Position numbers and translations under genes: made by a program. Shown here piece after piece: positions 51,547 through 61,050 of a stretch of 64,000 bases of DNA; the first letter of the stretch is position 1, and each line of letters begins with the position of its first letter. Origin of the DNA: Massilibacteroides vaginae (lineage in GTDB: Bacteria; Bacteroidota; Bacteroidia; Bacteroidales; Tannerellaceae); the NCBI RefSeq assembly GCF_900178525.1, contig NZ_FXDJ01000008.1, positions 5,001 through 69,000 of the forward strand, in the 5' to 3' direction. A model generated the notes under the pieces. It had not been told where the DNA came from, did no database searches, and saw only the letters and a program-made list of their open reading frames with translations.

Positions 51547-51665
51547 AATAAAGGATATTTTCTTTTTACCACAGTTGTCGAACACTTTTTCTATATCTGT
51601 AGAAAAGTTTTACCACAGTTGTCAAACTGTTTTTCTATATATATGGAAAAAGAGAAATATAGTAT
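51547..51665. repeat. Array D: six boxes, five at exact 22-bp spacing
   Basis: On the + strand: AATAAAGGATAT (51547-51558), CCACAGTTGTCG (51569-51580), CTATATCTGTAG (51591-51602), CCACAGTTGTCA (51613-51624) and CTATATATATGG (51635-51646), each 22 bp after the last, then ATAGTAT (51659-51665) 21.5 bp on by centre. T-runs and A-runs bracket the CTATA boxes. 51630-51665 is identical to array E read in reverse. The array lies in the 347-bp gap between the 3' end of the 51712-52308 gene and the clpC promoter; the rest of that gap is AT-rich with no clear feature. Confidence 0.84.
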
Positions 51666-51711
51666 GTTTTAGAAAAATAATACTGTTGTTTGCAAAAAGA
51701 GAAGGTTTGTT

Positions 51712-52308
51712 TTAATACGTTTTCCAGGCTGTCGCGAATTTTCTGTTTCGTTTTTTAGCCCGTTCACTCGGCAAGAAGGTATAGCGTAGTATGTCTTCCA
51801 ACGAAAAAGATGCCCCCAAGCCTCCCAGTGCTCCACCTTTGGATTGCCCGTCTTTAACTATCGGATTGAGATCTCCTGTATGTGCCGTTATGTAAATGCC
51901 TTTTGTGCCGATCGGGATTTGTTTCATGCTGATGTAATCTTTAGGAGGGGCCACATATACGAAGCTTTTCCTAGAGATACTGTCCGGCAGTTCGAGCATC
52001 ATCAACAGGGCAGGAGGGAGTTCGGAAATATCAATAACCAGATATTCTTCATCTTCCGGGCGGATGTCGGTAAATTCTTTGGTAATTTGTAGCGGCAAGT
52101 TGTGTTCAAGAAGTTTTGCGTTTGGCTTTTCCGCTTCAATCAAACGGCCTTCTTCGATTGCTTTTTTTGTCTCCGGGTTTAATTCAAGCTTAATTTTACC
52201 GGATTTTATGCCTTCAATCCATACCGAGTCTTCTTTCGTCCATTGCGCATGCATATTCATGGTCAAAAGAATAAGGGAAAGTAATGACGTTACTTTGCGT
52301 AGAACCAT
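51712..52308 (-). CDS. Secreted hypothetical protein, possibly DUF4858-like
   Basis: A 198-residue protein with a signal peptide (about 1-22, ending TMNMHAQ) and no cysteine in the mature part. Recognisable stretches are WIEGIKSGKIKLELNPETKKAIEEG and a basic C-terminus (LPSERAKKRNRKFATAWKTY). It resembles Bacteroidales DUF4858 proteins, but I hold that loosely. Function is unknown. It stands alone between nhaC and array D, with no good terminator other than the array. Confidence 0.7.
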   Translation of the reverse strand: MVLRKVTSLLSLILLTMNMHAQWTKEDSVWIEGIKSGKIKLELNPETKKAIEEGRLIEAEKPNAKLLEHNLPLQITKEFTDIRPEDEEYLVIDISELPPALLMMLELPDSISRKSFVYVAPPKDYISMKQIPIGTKGIYITAHTGDLNPIVKDGQSKGGALGGLGASFSLEDILRYTFLPSERAKKRNRKFATAWKTY

Positions 52309-52410
52309 CTTAATTCTGATTTACGATGAATCTCAAAATTAACCTTATGTTGCTAATTTAAAACCTTAAAGTTACTAATAAAGCTAAATGTTAAATATTT
52401 TTGGGGAAAA

Positions 52411-53742
52411 TCAAGAGACTTTTGCTGTTGTAGAAAGAGATTTCTTATTGATGCGCGGAAATCCAAATAAGATAGCCAACACTCCCCCAATAGCAAGCAG
52501 ATAAGGGTAATATAAATAAGGCATAATTTCCAAAGGCGAAACCGACCCTAATCCTGAAGCAATAAGCAGTTGCGCTCCATAGGGAATGAATCCTTGTACC
52601 GCGCATGAAAAAATATCAATAACACTGGCGCTGCGGCGTGGATCTACATGAAATTTTGTGGCTATTTCTTTTGCTATCGGACCTGAAATTATCAACGCAA
52701 TAGAATTGTTTGCCGTACAGAAATTGGCGAAAGCCGTAAATGCCGCCAGACTGGCTTCGGCACTTTTAGGTCCATGTATGCGCGAGGTGAGTTTCATAAT
52801 CAACCAATCGATACCCCCATTGAACCGGATCATTTCCAACATACCTCCGGCCAGGATGGTAACAATGATGAGTTCGCCCATTCCGGTGATTCCATTTCCC
52901 ATGGATGTAGTCCAACCCCATATACCGATATGTCCGGTCATTAATCCGATAACTCCTGAAAGAATAATTCCAATGATTAATACGAGCACCACATTTACAC
53001 CGCTGATGGCAATAACCAATACGGCTAAATAAGGAATTACATTAAGCCATTCAATTGCCCCCGGTTGATATGTTTCGGCAACTTCGTTGCCAAGCAGTAC
53101 ATAAAGAAACAGCGTTAATAGGGCCAAAGGGATGACAATTTTAAAATTAAGTTTAAACTTGTCGGACATATCACAGCCTTGCGTACGGGTAACAATAACC
53201 GTTGTGTCGGAAATAAAAGAGAGGTTATCGCCAAACATAGCGCCTCCAACAACGGATGCAAGCATTAACTCCGGAGGGATGCCTGTTTTCGCGGCTATTC
53301 CAACCACTACGGGAGCTAATGCCACGATGGTGCCGACAGATGTTCCTATAGCTACGGAGATAACACAACCGGCAACAAATATTCCGGCAACAAGCAAATT
53401 GCCCGGAAGAATTGATAAGGTAAGGTTTACGGCAGCATCGATTGCTCCGGAAGCTTTGGTTGTTTCGGCAAAAGCACCTGCCAGTACAAAGATGATTACC
53501 ATCAACATGATGTTACTGTGGCCTGCTCCTCTGCAAAATTGCTCTACCCGATGACTTAATTTTCCTCCTTTAGAAAGGGCAACCGCAACGATAGACGCAA
53601 TGATGAAAGCTACCGATATCGGCATCTTGTAGAAATCTCCTGCAACTATAGACACGATGAGATAGGAAATCAAAAAAACACCTAACGGCAATAAGGCCCA
53701 CGGGTTAGGGGCTATGTTTGATTTAAAATTGGGCGAAGTCAT
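52411..53742 (-). CDS. nhaC: Na+/H+ antiporter NhaC family protein
   Basis: A 443-residue inner-membrane carrier with about eleven hydrophobic segments. Family segments include VAIGTSVGTIVALAPVVVGIAAKTG, SVVGGAMFGDNLSFISDTTVIVTRTQGCDM and NFCTANNSIALIISGPIAKEIA. It probably exchanges sodium or an organic ion for protons. It starts 12 bp after the DUF5686 gene on the same strand, so the two may be co-transcribed although functionally unrelated. Confidence 0.9.
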   Translation of the reverse strand: MTSPNFKSNIAPNPWALLPLGVFLISYLIVSIVAGDFYKMPISVAFIIASIVAVALSKGGKLSHRVEQFCRGAGHSNIMLMVIIFVLAGAFAETTKASGAIDAAVNLTLSILPGNLLVAGIFVAGCVISVAIGTSVGTIVALAPVVVGIAAKTGIPPELMLASVVGGAMFGDNLSFISDTTVIVTRTQGCDMSDKFKLNFKIVIPLALLTLFLYVLLGNEVAETYQPGAIEWLNVIPYLAVLVIAISGVNVVLVLIIGIILSGVIGLMTGHIGIWGWTTSMGNGITGMGELIIVTILAGGMLEMIRFNGGIDWLIMKLTSRIHGPKSAEASLAAFTAFANFCTANNSIALIISGPIAKEIATKFHVDPRRSASVIDIFSCAVQGFIPYGAQLLIASGLGSVSPLEIMPYLYYPYLLAIGGVLAILFGFPRINKKSLSTTAKVS

Positions 53743-53754
53743 TTGTTCTTATTC

Positions 53755-56331
53755 TTAGAAAGAGAAGCGTAGCGCCACACGTATACCTCCTTTTTTAATC
53801 TCAGGATTACTCAGGTAATTGAGTCGGCGATAGTAATCTATACGCAATATCTTAAATATGTTTTCCAAACCAAAACTAACTTCCATATAAGGTTGTTTAC
53901 CCATCGGCTGAGAGCCATCAGGGAAAAGGAAGAGATTGTCTCTGAAAACAGGATTGTTTTTATTCGTCAGGTTTCCATACACGCCATTAAACGAAATAAC
54001 TTCCCTTAAACGAAACCAATTAATACCCGGAATCCGATTAAGTATCCACCCTTTCAAATAATAGGTCATGCTTAAGGATACATATTCGTCAACTAAAAAT
54101 TCCATGGGATTCATCAGGTGGAAAGCTTCCGGCTGAATTGTGATAGACTGGTTGGTGTTTGGCATGATGAGAAGAGGAAAAGGAACCTCATCCCAGATTT
54201 TACCGGCTTTTACCTGTGCGTCTATATGTCCGAATGAAGACAGCCAAATACGCTTTTCGGCACTTGCTTCGGTGTGATTGTATTGGTATTCTCCTCCCAG
54301 ACTTTTAAATCCGAGCTGATGGGAAACCTTGAGTATCGGCGCGTCTTTAGAGAGGTTAAATACCGATTCTTTACCTGCGCGTCCGGCATAAGCTCTTTCT
54401 CCCGGAGCAAAACGCACTTGCAATCCGACCTCTGAAGTAGTTATGTCGTCAATCCGGAGGTATCGCCCTTTCTCGTCTCGCTGAATATATTGGAGCGTAC
54501 CGGTAGGTTCCGTATTTTGATTTTTATACCAGGATTTGATTGTCAAACCGTTCAGCCATTCTTTCTCATACTGGAAAACAGACTTACGGATGTAATTCAT
54601 TTTTGTAATAGGAGCACCCACTTTTAATGCTACGAAAATATTATCCTTGGAGGTGAAAAGGAAATCCTGTCCGGGCGTGTATAAATCGTACTCCTGTGTC
54701 AAAGAGAGATTGTTTACCGGATTTTCTCCCGGATGATATTTTTTCTCATTAAAACTATAGGTAATTGTTCCGTTGTATTTGAATTTCCGGTCATTCATAC
54801 CATAGGCAAGATAGCCGCTTGCAAATAGGTGAGGATTCAGATTGGCCGTAGTCATACCTCCTATACGAACACGAAATCCTTCCAGTTTATTCGATCCCAA
54901 CAAGGTGTTCATTGGTCCGAAATCAAATCTGCTGGTAGTCCTGTCTCTGTCTGTCGGCACGTAGCCGGATATTAATATTTCCGCAGTCTTAATCAAAACA
55001 TTAAAAGCCGGCACCTTTCGCAGTTCCGCTAATAAGTCATCCAATGCGCTTTCTTTCTCTTTTAAAGGTATATGGCGGTTGTTTACCCAGAAACTGTCAG
55101 GTCTTGCTTCTGCCATTCGTTCGAAATGCAAAGGCCCCAGTTGTTTAAATATCGAATCGGAATTGGCTATATCAAATTTATATTTATCATAGGTTCGCAA
55201 TTGATGCGCGTAAAACTGTTGCGATCCCTTTACAATATAAAAATTGATGTAGGTGTTTTCATTGTCTACTACCCATGTGCTATCCGGCATTCGTTTAAAC
55301 TCCTGTTCAATACGTAACTGATCAACGAAGTTCAAATTTATTTTTTGTGGCACATTCAATAAAAACTTTTTCAGCGAATAATTTCCGTCTAAGGTAATAT
55401 AAAGTCTTCCCGTAAACCCATAGCTTTGACTGTTTACCGGAACAAAAGCCAGGTCTACGCATTGATCGCCCCCTACATCGAGTGTGTCCATAATGAAATA
55501 CTGATAGTAACTCACCGCCAAAGCAGAGGATAGAGGACTTACAAAACGGTTCAATAAAATATTGATATTGTTGTCGAAAATATTAATGCTCTGGAATATT
55601 TCTTCCAGGTTTGATGTTATACCTCCTTCGTCAATACTTTCATCAATGCCCTGAAGGCGTTTCCCTTTCACTATGGTTTTAGTTGCTTTGGGCTGTTTGC
55701 GATAATAAATATCAGACAAGGTTTCTCTGACTGATACGGTTAAAATCGGTTTGCCGTTAAACTCGGAAGTGTCGATGTAGTTCTTGATGAACTTTAGTTT
55801 CCGCATTATGGCATTTTTCTCAAAATCAGGATTGAAATTATCAAAGGCAATGCTCAGTTTCTCGTAAGTTTCTGTTTGATACTCGTCTTTGGATTCTATT
55901 CGATTTTCATCCTTACGTTCGATTACTTTCTTGATTAGTTCTACAGCAGGGTTGTCTTTGCGGGAATATCGTTCACGTTTTCCCTTTACAACCACTTCGC
56001 CGATCTGGTAGGAGGATGAAGACATCAATATTTCTAATCCATCGTTCTTTCTTCCCGCATTCAGGTTGATGGTTTTTGTATCATAGCCCAACGAACTAAC
56101 AGAAAGTTTAGTAAATCCGCTGGTGTTCTGCAAAGAAAACTTTCCGAAATCATCCGTCATCGCTCCGATCGTAGAGTTCTCGAAAATAACTGATACGTAA
56201 GATAAAGGTTCTCCTGTAATTGAATCCTTTACAATTCCTGTTGCAGAGGTAATGCTTTGAGCATAAGCAAAAGACGTTGCTGTTGCGAGAATAAAAAACA
56301 GGATATATATATGACGAATAATTTTAATCAT
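53755..56331 (-). CDS. DUF5686 outer-membrane protein with carboxypeptidase-like regulatory domain
   Basis: An 858-residue envelope protein. A signal peptide (about 1-24, ending SFAYA) precedes a CarboxypepD-reg-like beta domain (about 28-112: GIVKDSITGEPLSYVSVIFENSTIGAMTDDFGKFSL). A DUF5686 region with barrel-like strands follows, ending in an aromatic (IRVALRFSF) that fits outer-membrane insertion. The N-terminal domain resembles those of SusC-like transporters, but no plug domain is visible. Function is unknown. nhaC follows 12 bp later. Confidence 0.87.
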   Translation of the reverse strand: MIKIIRHIYILFFILATATSFAYAQSITSATGIVKDSITGEPLSYVSVIFENSTIGAMTDDFGKFSLQNTSGFTKLSVSSLGYDTKTINLNAGRKNDGLEILMSSSSYQIGEVVVKGKRERYSRKDNPAVELIKKVIERKDENRIESKDEYQTETYEKLSIAFDNFNPDFEKNAIMRKLKFIKNYIDTSEFNGKPILTVSVRETLSDIYYRKQPKATKTIVKGKRLQGIDESIDEGGITSNLEEIFQSINIFDNNINILLNRFVSPLSSALAVSYYQYFIMDTLDVGGDQCVDLAFVPVNSQSYGFTGRLYITLDGNYSLKKFLLNVPQKINLNFVDQLRIEQEFKRMPDSTWVVDNENTYINFYIVKGSQQFYAHQLRTYDKYKFDIANSDSIFKQLGPLHFERMAEARPDSFWVNNRHIPLKEKESALDDLLAELRKVPAFNVLIKTAEILISGYVPTDRDRTTSRFDFGPMNTLLGSNKLEGFRVRIGGMTTANLNPHLFASGYLAYGMNDRKFKYNGTITYSFNEKKYHPGENPVNNLSLTQEYDLYTPGQDFLFTSKDNIFVALKVGAPITKMNYIRKSVFQYEKEWLNGLTIKSWYKNQNTEPTGTLQYIQRDEKGRYLRIDDITTSEVGLQVRFAPGERAYAGRAGKESVFNLSKDAPILKVSHQLGFKSLGGEYQYNHTEASAEKRIWLSSFGHIDAQVKAGKIWDEVPFPLLIMPNTNQSITIQPEAFHLMNPMEFLVDEYVSLSMTYYLKGWILNRIPGINWFRLREVISFNGVYGNLTNKNNPVFRDNLFLFPDGSQPMGKQPYMEVSFGLENIFKILRIDYYRRLNYLSNPEIKKGGIRVALRFSF

Positions 56332-56369
56332 CTAAAATTGAACTTTTTCAATTATCAAATTTAATTTTG

Positions 56370-56377
56370 CAAAGGTA
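56370..56377 (-). promoter_or_regulatory. -7 box (TACCTTTG) of the DUF5686 gene
   Basis: TACCTTTG on the minus strand, 39 bp upstream of the ATG at 56331. Confidence 0.62.
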
Positions 56378-56459
56378 CTATTATTCCTAATAACCCTTAT
56401 TAATTAAGTATTTAATAATATTTAATCTATTTTTAAGAGCCTGTAATAATTAAAAGAAC

Positions 56460-56500
56460 AAAGGGTTGGTTGCTAATGTTTTTGCAACCAACCCTTTTTA
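56460..56500 (-). terminator. Terminator of the beta-mannosidase gene
   Basis: AAAGGGTTGGTTGC (56460-56473) and GCAACCAACCCTTT (56484-56497) form a perfect 14-bp stem with a 10-nt loop, T-rich on the + side. It lies 20 bp after the mannosidase stop. Confidence 0.88.
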
Positions 56501-56520
56501 TGATTTCTCAGTGATTAAGA

Positions 56521-59118
56521 TCAATAGGCATCACTAATGCAAATAGCTTTCAACTGTTTGTCGAATGTCGCTTTATCTAAAGATGTGCTGACATGTATTT
56601 TTACAGGTTCACCCGGTAAAAGATCGAAGTAGTTGTCGGAAAAGAAATTGTCTATTCCTTCTATGCTAAGAAATACACCACGGGCAAACACATCGCTTTC
56701 AAGCGTTACTTCATATCCGTCAGCTACCGCCACCGATTGTAATTTGATGTTTGCTTTGGGGAAATCTACATCTTTATACCGTGTAAGGAAATAGTTGTTT
56801 GTTACTGTTTCACCATTTGCCGGCGTAAAACGAACATTGGCTACAACCTCATTTGCGTTTTTACCGCCCAGTAGATTCTCAATTGGGTTACTTAATTGAA
56901 TTTTACTGGTGTTGGCAGGAAGTGTTACGTTTGCTTTTTTAGTTGAGATAATAGTCCCCTTCAAATCCATTACACGCAGTTCCAGACTACCTTTGATCGC
57001 TTTCAGGTTGTCGGAAACAACATAAATATTGAGTTTTCCATTCTCCGCGATGGGCGAAACCAGGATATTTTCAAAAGCTTTTTTTGCAAAATAATGTTGA
57101 GCTTTCCAACGTCCATAGTAATCACGACTTGACCAGGAAGCCACAGGCCAGCAATCATTGTGTTGCCAATAAAGTGTTCCCATACAATAAGGCATATCAC
57201 GGCGATGAGCTTCTATAGCTGTTTTGATCGCATCTCCCTGTAATAGTTGTCCCATATAAAGGAAATTAGGAAAGTCTTTAGGTTTACGGTATTCGTTCAA
57301 TAAATACCATTCGATAAGTCCGTTCGCGTGACTGCCTCCACGCTGATGAGCCATCATTACTTCCGAGAAAATGTCATGATCGCGTTTTTCCGGTGCATAT
57401 TTTAATACAGACTGATACTCCGGAAATGATTGGAAACCATATTCAGAGAAGAAGCGCGCGCGTATTTTATTGTAATTGGCGATAGAGTCTTTCGCATGCC
57501 ATACGCCCCAGTAATGCGCATCACCATTCGGATTCCAGTTTTCTTTTCCTGATTCACACTTTGCGTCAGGATCACCACCGTAAGGAGAAGATGGCCAGTA
57601 GAAAGCCGTAGGATCGTATGTTGCAACAGCTTCTTCTAATACACCATGGAAAACGTCTTTATAGTCTTTGCGCATTTCTTCAAGAACGCCTAATTTCTCA
57701 TACTTTGGCATCCATCCCCAATTAAACCAGGCTGTGTGACTTTCATTATTACCACACCAGATAGCCAGACTTGCGTGATTGCGCAGACGGATGATATTGT
57801 CTTTTGCTTCCTCGCGGATATTCTCCAGCATTTCAGGATTCATAGGATAAGTGCTGCAAGCAAACATAAAATCTTGCCATACAAGGATGCCGTATTTATC
57901 ACATAATTCAAAGAACATGTCATCTTCATAAATACCACCTCCCCAGATACGAAGCATATTCATATTGGCGTTAACGGCATCAAGAATAGTCTTTTCGTAG
58001 TTTTTAAACGTCAGGCGTGGTAAGAAATTATCTTGCGGGATATAATTGGCTCCTTTAGCAAAGACTTTCACACCGTTTAGCCGGAAATAGAATGTATGTC
58101 CGAATTCATCTTTTTCGTTGATCACTTTTAATTCTCGGATACCTAAGTCTTCCGTACGACTATCTGCTGCTTCTCCATTAAATGAAACGGCTGTAGTAAA
58201 GGCATAAAGATGAGGTTCACCTAAACCATTGCTCCACCAAAGTTTCGGGTTGTTTACAACGATATTCGTTTCAACCAAATTCACGCCTTTTGAGAGTGTC
58301 GCTTTCTTTGTCCAGTTGTTTTTTATTCCGGCGGCACTGATTGTTACTAATGCTTCTCCGCCTTTATCTGCCCAAACTTCCGCGCGAACTTTAATGTTAG
58401 CACGTTTAGCGGAAACTTGTTCCTGAATATAATGAACATTGCTTATACGAGCATTATTCCAGCCTTCCAGAAATACCGGACGCCAAACGCCACTGGTTAC
58501 CAATCGAGGTCCCCAGTCCCAGCCGTAGTGATATCCTGCTTTACGGGCAAAAACGCTTACTTTCTTGTCAAACACACCGCCATTCTGTGATTGATCGTTT
58601 CCTGCCTCATTTTCGTAAGATAACGCATCAAATTTAGGTATATCTACTTTGATTGGTGAGTGGAAGTAGATGCGCAGTTCATTGCCCTCTTTTTTAAGAA
58701 GACTTTTTACATCGACTCTCCATTCGCGGAACATATTATTTGCTTTCAGAATACAAGAGTCGTTCAGATAAACATCTGCATAGGTGTCTAAGCCTTTGAA
58801 GTAAAGTTCGATATTGTCTTTGGCAAACACTTCGGGAGACACGTTTAATGCGGTCTTGTAAATCCAATCTTCCTTATCAACCCATTGAACACCTCTTTCG
58901 TTCAATCTGAAAAAAGGATCCTCGATGATTTTATTGTCTATCAGGTCGGTGTGTACAACGCCGGGAACCTTAGCCGGATACCAATTATTACCTCTTTCCT
59001 GTTTAAAAGTCCAGCCTGTGTTGATGTTTTGTTTAACAACCTCATCAGCCCGAACTGTAGAACTGATCAGAATAGCAATTACTGCTAAAATCGTTAATTT
59101 AATATTTCTTACATTCAT
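56521..59118 (-). CDS. Glycoside hydrolase family 2 beta-mannosidase
   Basis: An 865-residue secreted enzyme (signal about 1-24, ending STVRADE) of the GH2 beta-mannosidase type. The sugar-binding and immunoglobulin-like domains precede a TIM barrel with the acid/base glutamate in IWCGNNESHTAW and the nucleophile glutamate in FFSEYGFQSFPEYQ. It removes terminal beta-mannose, for example from N-glycan cores or mannan oligosaccharides. No SusCD pair or other glycan gene is adjacent. It follows the acyl-CoA ligase gene by 30 bp on the same strand, which is an odd partner. Confidence 0.94.
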   Translation of the reverse strand: MNVRNIKLTILAVIAILISSTVRADEVVKQNINTGWTFKQERGNNWYPAKVPGVVHTDLIDNKIIEDPFFRLNERGVQWVDKEDWIYKTALNVSPEVFAKDNIELYFKGLDTYADVYLNDSCILKANNMFREWRVDVKSLLKKEGNELRIYFHSPIKVDIPKFDALSYENEAGNDQSQNGGVFDKKVSVFARKAGYHYGWDWGPRLVTSGVWRPVFLEGWNNARISNVHYIQEQVSAKRANIKVRAEVWADKGGEALVTISAAGIKNNWTKKATLSKGVNLVETNIVVNNPKLWWSNGLGEPHLYAFTTAVSFNGEAADSRTEDLGIRELKVINEKDEFGHTFYFRLNGVKVFAKGANYIPQDNFLPRLTFKNYEKTILDAVNANMNMLRIWGGGIYEDDMFFELCDKYGILVWQDFMFACSTYPMNPEMLENIREEAKDNIIRLRNHASLAIWCGNNESHTAWFNWGWMPKYEKLGVLEEMRKDYKDVFHGVLEEAVATYDPTAFYWPSSPYGGDPDAKCESGKENWNPNGDAHYWGVWHAKDSIANYNKIRARFFSEYGFQSFPEYQSVLKYAPEKRDHDIFSEVMMAHQRGGSHANGLIEWYLLNEYRKPKDFPNFLYMGQLLQGDAIKTAIEAHRRDMPYCMGTLYWQHNDCWPVASWSSRDYYGRWKAQHYFAKKAFENILVSPIAENGKLNIYVVSDNLKAIKGSLELRVMDLKGTIISTKKANVTLPANTSKIQLSNPIENLLGGKNANEVVANVRFTPANGETVTNNYFLTRYKDVDFPKANIKLQSVAVADGYEVTLESDVFARGVFLSIEGIDNFFSDNYFDLLPGEPVKIHVSTSLDKATFDKQLKAICISDAY

Positions 59119-59148
59119 ATCTATTAAAAATTTGTCATTAGTGGTATG

Positions 59149-61038
59149 TTAAAGTGATTGTTTGTTTTCGTTATTTAACGGGTCCTTGCCTTCAGATGTA
59201 TAAAGGGCATCTATTCTATTGGCATACGTTTTTTCTACTTTTCCGCGTACAACCTTCATTGTACTGTTTACCATTCCGTTCTGTTCGGTAAATGCTTCCG
59301 GAAGCACAGCAAAAGTAGCCGGCAACCATCGTTCAGGAAACATACCGTATAGTTCACCGCCTTTTTTGAACTTATTGATGTCTCTTGATATAATTCTGAT
59401 CGCTTCTTCTTTTCCGGTTTCAGACGCGAGGTCTGCTACTTCTTTTTTCAGATATTCCTTATTTGGAACAAGCAATGCGATTGTATACGGATTCTGGTTG
59501 TTGTACAGGATCAATTGTTCAATAGAAGGAGAGTGGCTAACCAATGCTTCTTCGATTCCTTCCGGACTATATTTTTCTCCGTCACTTCCAATCAATAAAC
59601 TTTTGAAACGACCCAAAACATATAACAAACCGTTTTTACCCATATATCCCATATCGCCGGTATAAAGCCATCCGTCTTTTATTGTCTCTGCGGTTGATGC
59701 TTCATTTTTCCAATAGCCGGCCATAACATTCTCTCCACGAATCACGATTTCTCCTTTTTCGCCGAGAGGTAATTCTTTGCCGTCATTATCGCATATTTTC
59801 AGATTAAGCGGCTGTACTAATATACCACTGCTACCGAATCTGTGTCGCTTAGGAACATTAGTTGAAATAACCGGTGTGGCTTCACTAAGTCCATACCCTT
59901 GATACATGGGGAGGCCAATGGCATAGTAAAACTTCTGTAACTCTTTATCAAGCAAAGCACCGCCGCCAATAAAGAACTTTAGTTCACCACCAAAGTTTTC
60001 ACGAACTTTAGAGAAAATTATCTTATCAAAAAGAGCAACGACCGGTTTTAAAATAAAACGCCAGCCACGCCCCCTGTCATCTCCTCCTTCTCCATTGTAA
60101 GTGTATGCGATTTCCAGTCCGGTGTTAAATAATTTCTTAACCGTATCTCCTTTAGCCTGTATTCCTTGTTCAATATTCTTTTTGAAACTTTTTGCTAATG
60201 CAGGTACGCTTAATATAAGGTGAGGTTTTATCTCCTTAATGTTTATAGGGATGTTTTTAAGCGTTTCCATTCCGGAACGTCCAACTTGTACTGTGGCTAC
60301 AGATGCTCCCTGAGACATAAAGATATAGAAGCCTACTACATGAGCGAAGCAATGGTCTAAAGGAAGTATAACCAGTGTACGCCAGGTATCATCAATGTTT
60401 ACACAAGTAAGCGATTGTTCTACATTGGCTGTGTAGTTGCGATGAGTTAGAATCACTCCTTTGGGATCAGCTGTTGTGCCGGATGTGTAGGTAATTGTAG
60501 CATAGTCATCGTTTGTTAGTGATTTTCCGATCGTCAGGAATTCATCTACTGTATGTTCTTTCAGCCATACTTTGCCGGATTCAATAACCTTAGCCAAAGA
60601 AATTTCCTTTTCACTGTATTGAGGTTGTTCATCCAATATAATTACTTTCTGAACCAAAGGAAGTTTATCCAGAATCGCACGTATCTTTTTAAGCTGATTT
60701 CCCGAAACAATGATGAACTTAACATCTGCATGTTGTAAACGGAATAATAAATCATTGGCCTCTTCCAACTTTATTGATAAAGGAACATTGGTTGCTCCTG
60801 CATAGAACATGGCCAGTTCACTTATGATCCAAGCGTTTCTACCCTCACTTAGTAAAGCGATATTATCTCCTTTCTTTACTCCCAGGGCCATAAGACCTGC
60901 TCCAAGCGTGTATACTTGCTCTTTTACTTCAGTATAAGAAGTAGGCTCGAATTTATCTTTTGTCTTTTCCCACAAAAAAGTGTGGTTCGGATACTGTTTT
61001 ACAGACCCTTCGAAAAGGTCAACAATTGTCTTTTTCAT
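59149..61038 (-). CDS. AMP-dependent long-chain acyl-CoA synthetase/ligase
   Basis: A 629-residue ANL-superfamily enzyme activating fatty acids to acyl-CoA through acyl-AMP. The P-loop ATITYTSGTTADPKGVILTHRN, A5-type YQGYGLSEATPVIS and A7/A8 DGWLYTGDMGYMGKNGLLYVLGRFKSLLI are intact. The frame begins at a TTG (61047); the ATG at 61038 (MKKTIVDLFEGSVKQYP) is the better start, 12 bp after the mfd stop. It probably activates membrane-derived or exogenous fatty acids. Chain length cannot be told. Confidence 0.93.
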   Translation of the reverse strand: MKKTIVDLFEGSVKQYPNHTFLWEKTKDKFEPTSYTEVKEQVYTLGAGLMALGVKKGDNIALLSEGRNAWIISELAMFYAGATNVPLSIKLEEANDLLFRLQHADVKFIIVSGNQLKKIRAILDKLPLVQKVIILDEQPQYSEKEISLAKVIESGKVWLKEHTVDEFLTIGKSLTNDDYATITYTSGTTADPKGVILTHRNYTANVEQSLTCVNIDDTWRTLVILPLDHCFAHVVGFYIFMSQGASVATVQVGRSGMETLKNIPINIKEIKPHLILSVPALAKSFKKNIEQGIQAKGDTVKKLFNTGLEIAYTYNGEGGDDRGRGWRFILKPVVALFDKIIFSKVRENFGGELKFFIGGGALLDKELQKFYYAIGLPMYQGYGLSEATPVISTNVPKRHRFGSSGILVQPLNLKICDNDGKELPLGEKGEIVIRGENVMAGYWKNEASTAETIKDGWLYTGDMGYMGKNGLLYVLGRFKSLLIGSDGEKYSPEGIEEALVSHSPSIEQLILYNNQNPYTIALLVPNKEYLKKEVADLASETGKEEAIRIISRDINKFKKGGELYGMFPERWLPATFAVLPEAFTEQNGMVNSTMKVVRGKVEKTYANRIDALYTSEGKDPLNNENKQSL

Positions 61039-61050
61039 GCGTAACAATTA

